From: Myxococcales bacterium | GTDB lineage: Bacteria > Myxococcota > UBA4151 | DNA: 64,000 nt | Direction: 5' to 3' | Assembly (NCBI GenBank): GCA_002722845.1 | Contig: PBND01000058.1 | Location: 1 to 64,000, forward strand | In this document: piece after piece, positions 56,695 through 64,000 of the stretch | How positions within the stretch are numbered: position 1 is the first letter of the stretch | Layout: every line of letters starts with the position of its first letter | Position numbers and translations under genes: made by a program | Notes under the pieces: generated by a model | What the model was told of the DNA's origin: nothing | The model's database searches: none | What the model saw: the letters and a program-made list of their open reading frames with translations, nothing else

Positions 56695-56882
56695 GGCTTC
56701 GGCTTTGCCCCGATCGCAGCCTCCGATCAAGGCGGCAGACTGGCTTTCTTTCCTCATTTCTTAGCGATTGGCCGCAACCGCGCCGCCCTCTTTGCGATAA
56801 AAGCTGCGCAACAACGGTTTGCAGGTCGAGGCCATCGGTTTAGGTTCGACCCGCAGAAAACGTATGGATAAGGAAGATCATC

Positions 56883-58682
56883 ATGCCGAATAAAATTTCT
56901 AGCCTCGCAAAGAATCTGGCTGCCAACGGAAACATCGACCGGGCCGGAGCCCAAGCGCTCATCGACGCGGCCAAAGATGGTCCTGGCATCACCGAGAATG
57001 AGAAGAAAGAACTCAACAGTGTGTTGAGTCGCTACGCGGACAAGTTTGAGCCGACAGCGAAGTTTATGCTCCAAGACATCATCCTTCCCGCCCCCACGGG
57101 ACCCGGTGATTTGGATAATGATGGTCTCTCGAACGCCCGGGAAGCCAAGTTGGGTACCAGTGCTCGCCTCGCAGACACCGACGGCGATGGCCTGAACGAC
57201 GGCGTGGAAGTCAACAAGTACAAGTTGGATCCAAAAAGTGGACAAGAGACCATGGCGGTCCCGAAGACCTGGACCACGACCTATTGGCCCATGGCTGGCA
57301 GCGGCAACCCAGACGGCAGCCCCCGCACCCACCTCTGGGCCACGGGTGGCGCACTGGATAAATTCGATAGCCTGATGAAGGCCCGGGGCAATGAAGACAA
57401 TGCCAAAGCCCTCGAGTTTGAACGCAAGCCGGCGCTCAACTGGCTCGTTGGGGATCGGGACAAGGGTCATTACATCCCCAAGAGCCAGCTCAAAGAATCG
57501 GATGCGGAGAGGACCACAGGCGTCGACTTTGATGGTGATGGCAAGATCACCTCTGGCGTCAAAGTGGACTTCATTGATGCCCGTGGTGACTTTGCGGCCG
57601 TCTCCTCCCGGGGTGCTTTCACCCCCATGCTTGGCGAAGAGAAGCTCAGCAAAAAGTTGGTGGACGCCCCCGAGGGCCAAGAAGGGAAGATCGTCGAGTA
57701 CTACAAGGCCGATGGCACCAAACTCACGGAAGAGGAGCATAAAAATGTGATCCTCAAAAACCCCAATGGTGACGGCAAAGCCGATGGCTCCATGGGTGTG
57801 GGCTGGTGGGGATCCTGCGATAAGGTGGCCCTGGCCGGCATCCTCTTTCAGGATCCGAAGCGGGACGTGACCCTCGACGGTGTCACCTTTTCGAAGCAGG
57901 ACATTCGCGGCCTGCTGACCGTGATCGCTAACTCTCAGTCAAAGGGGACCGACTTTGTGGGCGCCCGCTACGATGAGAAGCCCGATATTGTCGTCACCAA
58001 GGATGGACGTCAGGTCAACGGCACCATCACCAGCATGACCGGGGACGATTTCCGGACCAAGGATATGTGGCGCTGGAACGGGGACTTCATGGTCAAAGAG
58101 GGCAGCGACAAAGAGGTCACTTTGAAGCTCGCCGACGGCACGGAGAAAACCTACGCCGCCGACGAGATCAAGTACCTCGCCCGGGAAGACAAGAAGGACA
58201 TGAACCCAGCGGACTATCACACCACCGTGAAGAACTGGTTGGCTGACGGTCGTGGTGCGGCCTTCGATAAGGACGCCGGGCCCCACGTCTGGAACTACAA
58301 CTTCCACAAGGCTGAGTTCACCGAGAAGAACGTCGAGAACTTCAACCGGGAGGAAGCCATCGGTCACAATGGTCCTGCTGGTGACGGCGAGATCCGCCAC
58401 TATAGCTCTAAAATCCACTTCGGTAACTCGCCGGACACCTTCAGCTACTGGCTGGAGTACAAGGATGGCGATATCGTCAACGGTGGCTGGAAGGGGAAGA
58501 ACCCCGACTTCATGTGGCGACCCGGCGACAACGCTGACTTCACCGGTCACAATGCTCGGAACCCCTATGTGAAGCCCGAGCTGATCAAGGAGATCTACGA
58601 AGCTTCGATTGCGGAAGAGCAGCCCGTCGGTGACTGGGGCACCCCAGTGTCCGATGAATGGCCGACCTCAGGGCCGGAGTAA
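56883..58682 (+). CDS. Transglutaminase-elicitor-like protein with Ca-binding repeat and no signal peptide
   Basis: 599 residues. The N-terminus (MPNKISSLAKNLAANGNIDRA) is a helical domain with no signal peptide. Next are thrombospondin type-3-like Asp loops (DLDNDGLSNAREAKLG, DTDGDGLNDGVEVN) and a further DFDGDGKIT loop. The C-terminal half has WWGSCDKVALAG (Cys near 312), PHVWNYNFHKA (His near 466) and LEYKDGDIVNGGWKGKNPDFMWRP (Asp near 540), matching in order the Cys-His-Asp layout and final strand of TGase_elicitor (PF16683-like) enzymes. It could cross-link proteins by amide exchange. Ends with a strong terminator. Confidence 0.68.
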   Translation: MPNKISSLAKNLAANGNIDRAGAQALIDAAKDGPGITENEKKELNSVLSRYADKFEPTAKFMLQDIILPAPTGPGDLDNDGLSNAREAKLGTSARLADTDGDGLNDGVEVNKYKLDPKSGQETMAVPKTWTTTYWPMAGSGNPDGSPRTHLWATGGALDKFDSLMKARGNEDNAKALEFERKPALNWLVGDRDKGHYIPKSQLKESDAERTTGVDFDGDGKITSGVKVDFIDARGDFAAVSSRGAFTPMLGEEKLSKKLVDAPEGQEGKIVEYYKADGTKLTEEEHKNVILKNPNGDGKADGSMGVGWWGSCDKVALAGILFQDPKRDVTLDGVTFSKQDIRGLLTVIANSQSKGTDFVGARYDEKPDIVVTKDGRQVNGTITSMTGDDFRTKDMWRWNGDFMVKEGSDKEVTLKLADGTEKTYAADEIKYLAREDKKDMNPADYHTTVKNWLADGRGAAFDKDAGPHVWNYNFHKAEFTEKNVENFNREEAIGHNGPAGDGEIRHYSSKIHFGNSPDTFSYWLEYKDGDIVNGGWKGKNPDFMWRPGDNADFTGHNARNPYVKPELIKEIYEASIAEEQPVGDWGTPVSDEWPTSGPE

Positions 58683-58755
58683 GCGGCGTCTGGCCGAGAA
58701 CGGATCGGCTTCGCTCCTCCTGCAATCTGCACAGCAAAAAGCAGGGTTATTCCAT

Positions 58756-58789
58756 AGGAACGACGCCAAAGGGCGTCGTTCCTCTTTTT
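58756..58789 (+). terminator. Rho-independent terminator
   Basis: 12-base perfect stem AGGAACGACGCC / GGCGTCGTTCCT (58756-58767 and 58772-58783), 4-base loop, then CTTTTT. It follows the transglutaminase-like gene by 73 bases and ends 26 bases before the porin gene. Confidence 0.92.
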
Positions 58790-58815
58790 CAAGAATTGCC
58801 GCATAAGCGAACGCC

Positions 58816-60576
58816 ATGATTCTCCACTGTCTCCTTCTTCTTGCCACACCTGCGTCAGCCGAAGAGCAGGCCCCGCCCACTCCGGACGCACCGGCTGTAA
58901 ATGAAGCAAGTACAGTTGCGGAGGAAAGCGCCGACTTCGATAGCGATATCCCGGAAGAAGACAGCGGTGACGACGACGAGATCAGCTTCGATGATGAAGG
59001 AGGCGACGACTTTGGTTCAGAGGTGGCAAGCACGCCGGTTTCAGCCACCATCAGCCCCACCCAGGTCAAGATCTCGGCGAGCACCCTGTTGAGTCTAGAT
59101 CTCGCCCATGAGCCCCCCACCCTGGGACCCGCTGAGCAGTATGGCGAGTTGTACAGCATCCTGCGTCTGGAGATCATCCACAAGCTCAACGCCCGCCAGA
59201 CCTATCGGGTGAAAGTTAAAAACCGCGTCCTCCTCTCACGGGAGCATCCCAGCATCGAAGGCGCCGAACTTCATGGCAAGATTCTCCCAGAGTTGGATCA
59301 GTTGCGACTGGATGCAGCGCTTCACCCCAACCTCACCGCCCTGGTGGGCCTACAGCGGGTGAATTGGGGCTTTGTAGATGCCCAGAGTCCAGCCAATATC
59401 TTTGGGCCCCCGGATCTTCGCTTCGGCTTCGGCGGTGAAGCTGAGGACAGCAGCTTGCCGGTGAGCGGCGTGGTCCTGCGCTTTCAGCCCGAGGGCTGGC
59501 GCCAAAAACTCGAACTCGCCTGGAATCCCCTCTTTCGTCCGCCGGAGTTGATGATCTTTGGTAGTGACTGGGCCATGCAGGCTCCCAATCGCCCGCCCGG
59601 TGGCCCCTTGGGTGATTTAAGTTGGGCTGTGGATCCCAGCGTTGCCCCCCGTTGGCAAACCAATCTGACCTACTTTCAGTTGCCCGAGTTGAAAGTGCGG
59701 GACCACAGCCTCGCTCTGCGTGCGAGCGGTCGCCACAAAGGCTTGGAATGGGGCTTTTTCGGCTTCTATGGCTTCGATCTCTTTCCCGTCCTTGAGCTGG
59801 ACGAAGATCTGGCCTGGCTCCTCGAAAACATGAGCCTCTTTGGCAGTGCCCCCATGGGCCGCCTCCTGGCCCAGAACCCCGAACTTATCCCCCGAATGGA
59901 AGCGATCACCGCGAAGATCAGTGATGCTCAAAGCCAAGGAAGCCTAGGCGATCTCATCAAGGCCACGCCACACCGACTCTTTCAGCTCGGGGGGCAACTA
60001 AGAGAAGTCTACGGTCCCTTTGTCATTGCGCTCGAGAGCACTTGGACTCCCGGGTTCAACCCCTGCCGAGCGGAGACGGTATCCGACTGCCGAGATCATT
60101 TTGGCGGGGGGCGCTCCCTCTTCGATCTGCAAATGGCCCCGGTGCGACGTCCCACCCTCTATTCGGCGCTCCAGTTAGAGTGGCAGCGCAGTGAGGCGAA
60201 TCAAATCATCCTGGTGATAACGGACTTCATGGTGGCCGATGTGCCCAATACCCCCCTCGCCTTCCTGGACAGCACCTTCATCGATGCATCGGAGCAACTG
60301 AGCCGCCCCTTTGATGTCAACAACGCCCATCTCATCACAGTGACCGGCGCCTGGCGTAGTCGGCATCTAGACGACCGCCTCGAAGTCCTGGCCAGCGTGG
60401 TCTCCCACCCCGTCCAAGGGGACTATCTAGCCTTTGCAAAGGCGATTTGGCGCATCAATGACGGCCAACTACAACTCAGCCTCGGGGGCGATGTCTTTGG
60501 CGGCGATGCCGGCTCCATGTTCGGTCAGTTTAACCATAACGACCGCATCAGCTTCGGCATCAAGGCGCTGCAATAA
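58816..60576 (+). CDS. Outer-membrane porin-like protein (DUF1302-like)
   Basis: 586 residues. Signal peptide MILHCLLLLATPASA, then an acidic Asp/Glu/Ser-rich linker of about 50 residues. A beta-barrel pattern follows: LYSILRLEIIHKLNARQTYRVKVKNRVLL, LDQLRLDAALHPNLTALVGLQRVNWG, GVVLRFQPEGWRQKLELAWNPLF, ending DRISFGIKALQ. The order of 'VGLQRVNWG', 'NPLFRPPEL' and 'LEWQRSEANQIILVITDFMV' resembles DUF1302-family outer-membrane proteins. Its stop overlaps the start of the MBL hydrolase gene (TAATG). Confidence 0.72.
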   Translation: MILHCLLLLATPASAEEQAPPTPDAPAVNEASTVAEESADFDSDIPEEDSGDDDEISFDDEGGDDFGSEVASTPVSATISPTQVKISASTLLSLDLAHEPPTLGPAEQYGELYSILRLEIIHKLNARQTYRVKVKNRVLLSREHPSIEGAELHGKILPELDQLRLDAALHPNLTALVGLQRVNWGFVDAQSPANIFGPPDLRFGFGGEAEDSSLPVSGVVLRFQPEGWRQKLELAWNPLFRPPELMIFGSDWAMQAPNRPPGGPLGDLSWAVDPSVAPRWQTNLTYFQLPELKVRDHSLALRASGRHKGLEWGFFGFYGFDLFPVLELDEDLAWLLENMSLFGSAPMGRLLAQNPELIPRMEAITAKISDAQSQGSLGDLIKATPHRLFQLGGQLREVYGPFVIALESTWTPGFNPCRAETVSDCRDHFGGGRSLFDLQMAPVRRPTLYSALQLEWQRSEANQIILVITDFMVADVPNTPLAFLDSTFIDASEQLSRPFDVNNAHLITVTGAWRSRHLDDRLEVLASVVSHPVQGDYLAFAKAIWRINDGQLQLSLGGDVFGGDAGSMFGQFNHNDRISFGIKALQ

Positions 60577-61493
60577 TGATTCAGTATCGCCGTCTCCCGG
60601 TGCCCATGGGCAGCGGGGGGACGGTCTATCCGACCTTGGTGAAATCGGCGGACCACGCGGTCCTCATCGATACCGGTACGCGCGGAGGTTTTGAGAACCT
60701 TTGGCAACAACTCGAAGAACATCTCTTTCTGGAAGCGCGCCCCCTCGACGCAATCCTCATGACACACGCCCATCAGGATCACTATGGTGGGCTTCAGCAG
60801 TTGCTGGAGCGAATGACGGTACCGGTGATCTGCTGGCAGGGGGCGGTGGAGTATTACAGCGCCTATCCCGATGCCCTGCTACGGCGGGCCGCGAACGTGG
60901 AGGAACTCGCCAGCCGACTCGGACTCAGTGGGCCCATCTATGATCAGGTCATCAGTGGCTATGACCGTCTTGCAGCCCAGCACGGACCCGTCCCGATCCA
61001 GTCAACGCTCGAAGACGGTGATGTTTTCCAGCTGGGCGACATACAATTGAGCGTCCACCATCATCCCGGCCATCACCCCCATGCCCTCATCTTTGTCGAT
61101 GTGGCCCAATCGTTGGCCGTGACCGGGGACAATATCTTCTTAAAATTTCGCTCCCCACCCGGGGTGGAGTTTGATGGGTCGGGTCGTCGTGTTCCCTGCT
61201 TGCCGGCGCTCTCAGAGAATTTAATGCGCCTGGCCCAATTGAACCTAGATCGGGCCCTGCCCTCCCATGGCCCAGAGATTGAAGACGTCGCCCAGGTCGC
61301 TGAGGGCAGTCGGAATGCCTATCTTCGCGGTGCCGAAAGACTTCGTCCTTTGATCGAGCATGGTCAACGCCCCCCGATTCCCGAGTTGATGAGAGCGGCC
61401 TTCGGTGAGGTCCCCTTGCCCTATTGGGGGCTCCGACTTGGTTTTTTGTTGGGCTATCTGGACCTCCTCGGGGCAGGAGAAGCCTACCGCTAG
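60576..61493 (+). CDS. MBL-fold metallo-hydrolase
   Basis: 305 residues. Metal site HAHQDHYGG (HxHxDH), then HHHPGHHPHALIFVD, TGDNIFLK and PSHGPEIED. A C-terminal helical part of about 85 residues follows (LRPLIEHGQRPPIPELMRAAF), similar to the lactamase-like proteins with a winged C-terminal tail. No signal peptide, so cytosolic. Coupled to the porin gene by TAATG and 9 bases before pyrF. Substrate unknown. Confidence 0.82.
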   Translation: MIQYRRLPVPMGSGGTVYPTLVKSADHAVLIDTGTRGGFENLWQQLEEHLFLEARPLDAILMTHAHQDHYGGLQQLLERMTVPVICWQGAVEYYSAYPDALLRRAANVEELASRLGLSGPIYDQVISGYDRLAAQHGPVPIQSTLEDGDVFQLGDIQLSVHHHPGHHPHALIFVDVAQSLAVTGDNIFLKFRSPPGVEFDGSGRRVPCLPALSENLMRLAQLNLDRALPSHGPEIEDVAQVAEGSRNAYLRGAERLRPLIEHGQRPPIPELMRAAFGEVPLPYWGLRLGFLLGYLDLLGAGEAYR

Positions 61494-61502
61494 GAGCACT
61501 TT

Positions 61503-62186
61503 GTGGATCTCATCCTCGCCCTCGACGTCGATAATCGAGCCGATGCACAGCGCCTGGCAGCGCAAACGGCCGATTCCGTCGATCTCGTTAAAGTCGGCCT
61601 CGAACTCTTTACCCGAGAAGGCCCTCAACTCGTCCGGGCCCTTCGCCAGGATGGGCATCGGATCATGCTCGATCTCAAACTCCACGATATCCCCAACACC
61701 GTCGCCCAGGCCGTTCGAAGTTGCTGTGGCTTAGGCGTGGAATTACTGACTCTGCACGCGGGCGGGGGGCCGGCTATGATCGAGGCAGCGGTGCGGGCAG
61801 AAGAAGCCGAAGGAAACGGCGTAAAACTCCTTCCCGTCACGGTTTTGACCAGTATGAATGCGGAACAACTCCAGGCCATTGGGGTGGCGAGAAGTCCGGA
61901 ATCACAGGTTCAGTTACTGGCAAGAATGGCGCTGCAAGCCGGCGCACCTGGCCTCGTTTGCTCACCGATGGAGGTGGAAACCTTGCGCCAACAACATGGA
62001 ACGCAGCCACACCTGGTGACCCCCGGCGTCCGGCCCGCCGGGAGTGCGACCGATGACCAACAGCGTATCGCCACCCCCGCAGCCGCCAAAATCTGGGGCG
62101 CCAGCGCCATCGTCGTCGGTCGTCCTATTCGCATGGCAGAGGACCCGGCAGCGGCAGCACGAAACATCAAGGATGCTTGTCGGTGA
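61503..62186 (+). CDS. pyrF: Orotidine 5'-phosphate decarboxylase
   Basis: Final step of UMP synthesis; 227 residues. MDLILALDV, VKVGLELF, catalytic DLKLHDIPNT (Lys and Asp), LLTLHAGGG and C-terminal VTPGVRPAG...IVVGRPI with the phosphate-binding Gly-Arg. GTG start with AGGAG six bases upstream. Followed by the methyltransferase gene with a GTGA overlap. Confidence 0.96.
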   Translation: MDLILALDVDNRADAQRLAAQTADSVDLVKVGLELFTREGPQLVRALRQDGHRIMLDLKLHDIPNTVAQAVRSCCGLGVELLTLHAGGGPAMIEAAVRAEEAEGNGVKLLPVTVLTSMNAEQLQAIGVARSPESQVQLLARMALQAGAPGLVCSPMEVETLRQQHGTQPHLVTPGVRPAGSATDDQQRIATPAAAKIWGASAIVVGRPIRMAEDPAAAARNIKDACR

Positions 62187-62884
62187 GTGATTGGGTTTTT
62201 GGTGCCAACGCCGTTCGCTCTGCTCTTGAAGCAGGCCGATTAAAGCGTCTCCTCCACGCGGGGGACCAAGCTCGGATTCAGAGGCTTGTTGCCGACAGCC
62301 AAGCGGCGAGTATCCCCTGTGAGTCGACTTCTCACCGTCAACTGGATCGACTTGCAAAGGGACGGCGTAGCCAAGGCGTGGCTGGAGAGGTCACACCCTA
62401 TGCTTATGCCAGTCTGGAGGAGGTCCTCGCTGGAGCCGGCCCCGTCATCGCCCTCGATGGTATTGAAGATGTAGGCAATCTCGGTGCGATCCTAAGGAGC
62501 GCCTATGCACTGGGAGCGGCTGGAGTGATCATCCCCAAAGATGGTGCCGCCTCCGTGACCCCTCAGGCCGAGCGAGCCAGTGCCGGTGCCGCAAGTCAAC
62601 TTCCCGTCGCTCGGGTGGTCAATCTGAGTCGGGCTCTTGAGCAAGCGAAGGCCTCTGGTCGATGGGTTTACGGTGCCGCGATGGATGGCGAAACAAGCCT
62701 GGATGATCTGGATTTAAGTGAAGCCTGTGTCCTGGTGCTCGGGAGTGAAGGAAGGGGGATGCGGAAGAAGGTCTGTTCCCGCTGTGACCTGCTCTTTCAC
62801 ATTCCAATGGAGCGCAGCTTTGAGAGCCTCAATGTGAGCGTGAGCGCCGCCCTCGTGCTCGATGCTTGGCGCCGGAGCCAATAA
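62183..62884 (+). CDS. rlmB: RlmB/TrmH-family rRNA (guanosine-2'-O)-methyltransferase
   Basis: SPOUT methyltransferase, 233 residues. N-terminal L30e-like substrate domain (DWVFGANAVRSALEAGRLKRLL). Catalytic SPOUT domain with IALDGIEDVGNLGAILRSAYALGAAGVIIP (motif 1), LVLGSEGRGMRKKV (motif 2) and IPMERSFESLNVSVSAALVLDAW (motif 3, trefoil knot). RlmB methylates G2251 of 23S rRNA; TrmH-like alternatives act on tRNA or other rRNA sites and are not excluded. GTG at 62183 is chosen for its overlap with the pyrF stop. Confidence 0.88.
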   Translation: MSDWVFGANAVRSALEAGRLKRLLHAGDQARIQRLVADSQAASIPCESTSHRQLDRLAKGRRSQGVAGEVTPYAYASLEEVLAGAGPVIALDGIEDVGNLGAILRSAYALGAAGVIIPKDGAASVTPQAERASAGAASQLPVARVVNLSRALEQAKASGRWVYGAAMDGETSLDDLDLSEACVLVLGSEGRGMRKKVCSRCDLLFHIPMERSFESLNVSVSAALVLDAWRRSQ

Positions 62885-62889
62885 GCCCC

Positions 62890-63192
62890 TTAGGGCGCCC
62901 CGCAGTACTTCATCGCTTGGGCGAGCATCGCCTGAAATTCCGGCCCCTCCGCATTGAGGGATGCTGTCACAACTTTAACGGTGTCATTTTCCGCAACGAG
63001 GCGCTCCGCTATGCAACGACACCAGCGCTCCATAGAGGCACGATCTACCCCCCGCTTCACCCCCTCATCGGTACACGAGGTCGTGAATTCAGGCACAAAG
63101 CCCTTGTTAAACTCTTGACTGAGTTCCTTCATGCAAGAGTCACAGCCGGTCAACGCAAGGCAGAAGCCCAGCATCAGCGCATATCGAAGCAT
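62890..63192 (-). CDS. Small lipoprotein of unknown function
   Basis: 100 residues. The start at 63192 has GGGGGAAG upstream. Lipobox LTGC (MLRYALMLGFCLALTGCDSC). The mature part has six further cysteines (CDSC, SCTDEG, RWCRCIAERL, KYCG) with the mid-segment WCRCIAERL resembling small envelope proteins of this kind. It lies 47 bases downstream of the TPR gene. Function unknown. Confidence 0.65.
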   Translation of the reverse strand: MLRYALMLGFCLALTGCDSCMKELSQEFNKGFVPEFTTSCTDEGVKRGVDRASMERWCRCIAERLVAENDTVKVVTASLNAEGPEFQAMLAQAMKYCGAP

Positions 63193-63239
63193 ATCTTCCC
63201 CCACCGAGGACCCCATGATCGGCCTAAGCCCTCTGATGG

Positions 63240-64000
63240 TCAATCCTTGCGCAGGAACTGCTTAATCTCTCGAGCTTCTTTGAGGGACTTTAGGACCGCT
63301 CGTAAGCCCGGATCCGATGGATGCCGTATCAAGGCCTCTTTAAGGAGGGATTCGGAGTCGTTAAGCCTCTCCATATGCTTGAGCATCATCGCTTCATTAC
63401 GCCAATAGAGCGGTTCATGGGGAGCGACGACTCGAGCTCGATGGAAGTGCCTATGGGCCTTTTGAGGCCGACCACTCATATAGTAAGTCGAGCCCAGATT
63501 ATTGTTGATTTCCGGGTCGTTTGCTCGGTGTTCTAATCCCTTTTGATACCACGTTCTCGCCACCTTCCAACGCTCGAGACGGTGGTAGCTCAAACCCAAA
63601 CCATTGTAGGCAACCAACAGCGTTGGGCTCGCCTTCAAGGCTGCCTTGTAGTGCTCGATCGCCTCTAGAAGTCGACCGTTTTTCCGCTCTAAATCACCCA
63701 TCGCCGCCCGCGCCGTTAAATCGGGCGTCCCCGCAAGAACCGCAGCCTTATAAGCTTTCCAGGCGGCTCGCTGCTGCCCACTGGCTTCTAGGGCTCGGCC
63801 CAAACTCGTATGAATGCGGCCCAGTTGATGACTGTGCTTCAGGGCTCGCTCAGCCACGGCGACCGCTTCTTTTGGCCGCTTTTCTTCGATCAATAGATCC
63901 ACCATATTCCGAACAAGACCTTCTCTGCTCGGGTCGCTCTTGAGTCCCTTCGTCAGCAATTGCTTCGCCTCTCGGCGGGCGCCCCGCCGAAGGGCTAAAA
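63240..64000 (-). CDS. TPR-repeat protein, N-terminus outside the window
   Basis: At least 253 residues; the frame is open through base 64000 (ALRRGARREAKQLLTKGLKSDP), so the start lies outside. Roughly six TPR units with typical spacing (AVAVAERALKHSHQLGRIHTSLGRALEASGQ, AIEHYKAALKASPTLLVAYNGLGLSYHRLERW, ARTWYQKGLEHRANDPEINNNLGSTYYMSGRPQ, AHRHFHRARVVAP). A protein-interaction scaffold; the partner is unknown. Located upstream of the small lipoprotein on the same strand. Confidence 0.8.
   Translation of the reverse strand, partial: LALRRGARREAKQLLTKGLKSDPSREGLVRNMVDLLIEEKRPKEAVAVAERALKHSHQLGRIHTSLGRALEASGQQRAAWKAYKAAVLAGTPDLTARAAMGDLERKNGRLLEAIEHYKAALKASPTLLVAYNGLGLSYHRLERWKVARTWYQKGLEHRANDPEINNNLGSTYYMSGRPQKAHRHFHRARVVAPHEPLYWRNEAMMLKHMERLNDSESLLKEALIRHPSDPGLRAVLKSLKEAREIKQFLRKD

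Noticed and set aside
56754-57740. 328-residue minus-strand frame
   Set aside because: Lies antisense to the transglutaminase-like gene, which has motifs, a terminator and plausible codon use; the antisense product has no recognisable domain.

Overview
The window reads as a chromosome segment of a GC-rich, Gram-negative bacterium of the Myxococcota / former Deltaproteobacteria type. This is inferred from gene content: 14 myxobacterial-type Cys-rich 'CDDGN' modules in one lipoprotein, many lipobox proteins, a Ser/Thr kinase with a periplasmic AgmX/TonB-like tail, an imuA-imuB-dnaE2 mutagenesis cassette behind a Myxococcus-like LexA box, a nucleotide-transporter/HEAT/cyclic-nucleotide fusion, and metzincin exoproteases. 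There is no sign of phage, IS elements, CRISPR, rRNA or tRNA. Genes are densely packed, with many 4-base ATGA/GTGA/TTGA overlaps and frequent GTG/TTG starts. Both edge genes are cut: a histidine kinase at the left and a TPR protein at the right.

Layout. 1-2402: a Spy/CpxP-like periplasmic protein, response regulator and histidine kinase in one leftward operon, with repeated CTGTG boxes upstream. 2508-5299: tldD-tldE peptidase pair. 5341-8127: rightward operon of a thioredoxin-like [2Fe-2S] protein, TatD-like hydrolase, tcdA and trxB. 8145-16720: leftward mnmE, mnmG, an outer-membrane barrel and a 1459-residue metzincin protease. Divergent from these are two lipoprotein genes (17012-18930). 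18956-22356: a lipoprotein, a small Cys protein, a multihaem cytochrome c with a degenerate phosphatase-like domain, and a second metzincin. 22450-28461: transporter/HEAT/cNMP fusion, pepP, a zinc-ribbon membrane protein and a c-type cytochrome lipoprotein.

28382-34133 is a leftward operon metK-uppP-NUDIX-manC-manB-ROK kinase (SAM, undecaprenyl phosphate and GDP-mannose precursor supply). 34213-39516 runs rightward: gpmI, comF, ribA, gyrB. gyrA faces gyrB tail-to-tail across a strong bidirectional terminator, and both gyrase genes have long alternating purine-pyrimidine (Z-DNA-prone) tracts in their upstream regions. mrp and a lipoprotein hydrolase follow, then the Cys-rich repeat lipoprotein. 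47581-52771 is the SOS mutagenesis cassette. 52814-64000 holds an alpha/beta hydrolase, a membrane-anchored periplasmic protein, the Ser/Thr kinase, a TusA-like protein, a transglutaminase-like Ca-repeat protein, an outer-membrane porin, an MBL hydrolase, pyrF, an rlmB-type methyltransferase, a small lipoprotein and the TPR protein.

Most promising for follow-up: the metzincin + barrel + divergent lipoprotein locus (11279-18930), the paired gyrA/gyrB upstream tracts with a related element at the kinase start, uppP lacking any ordinary start codon where its conserved N-terminus begins, and the signal-less transglutaminase-like protein at 56883-58682.
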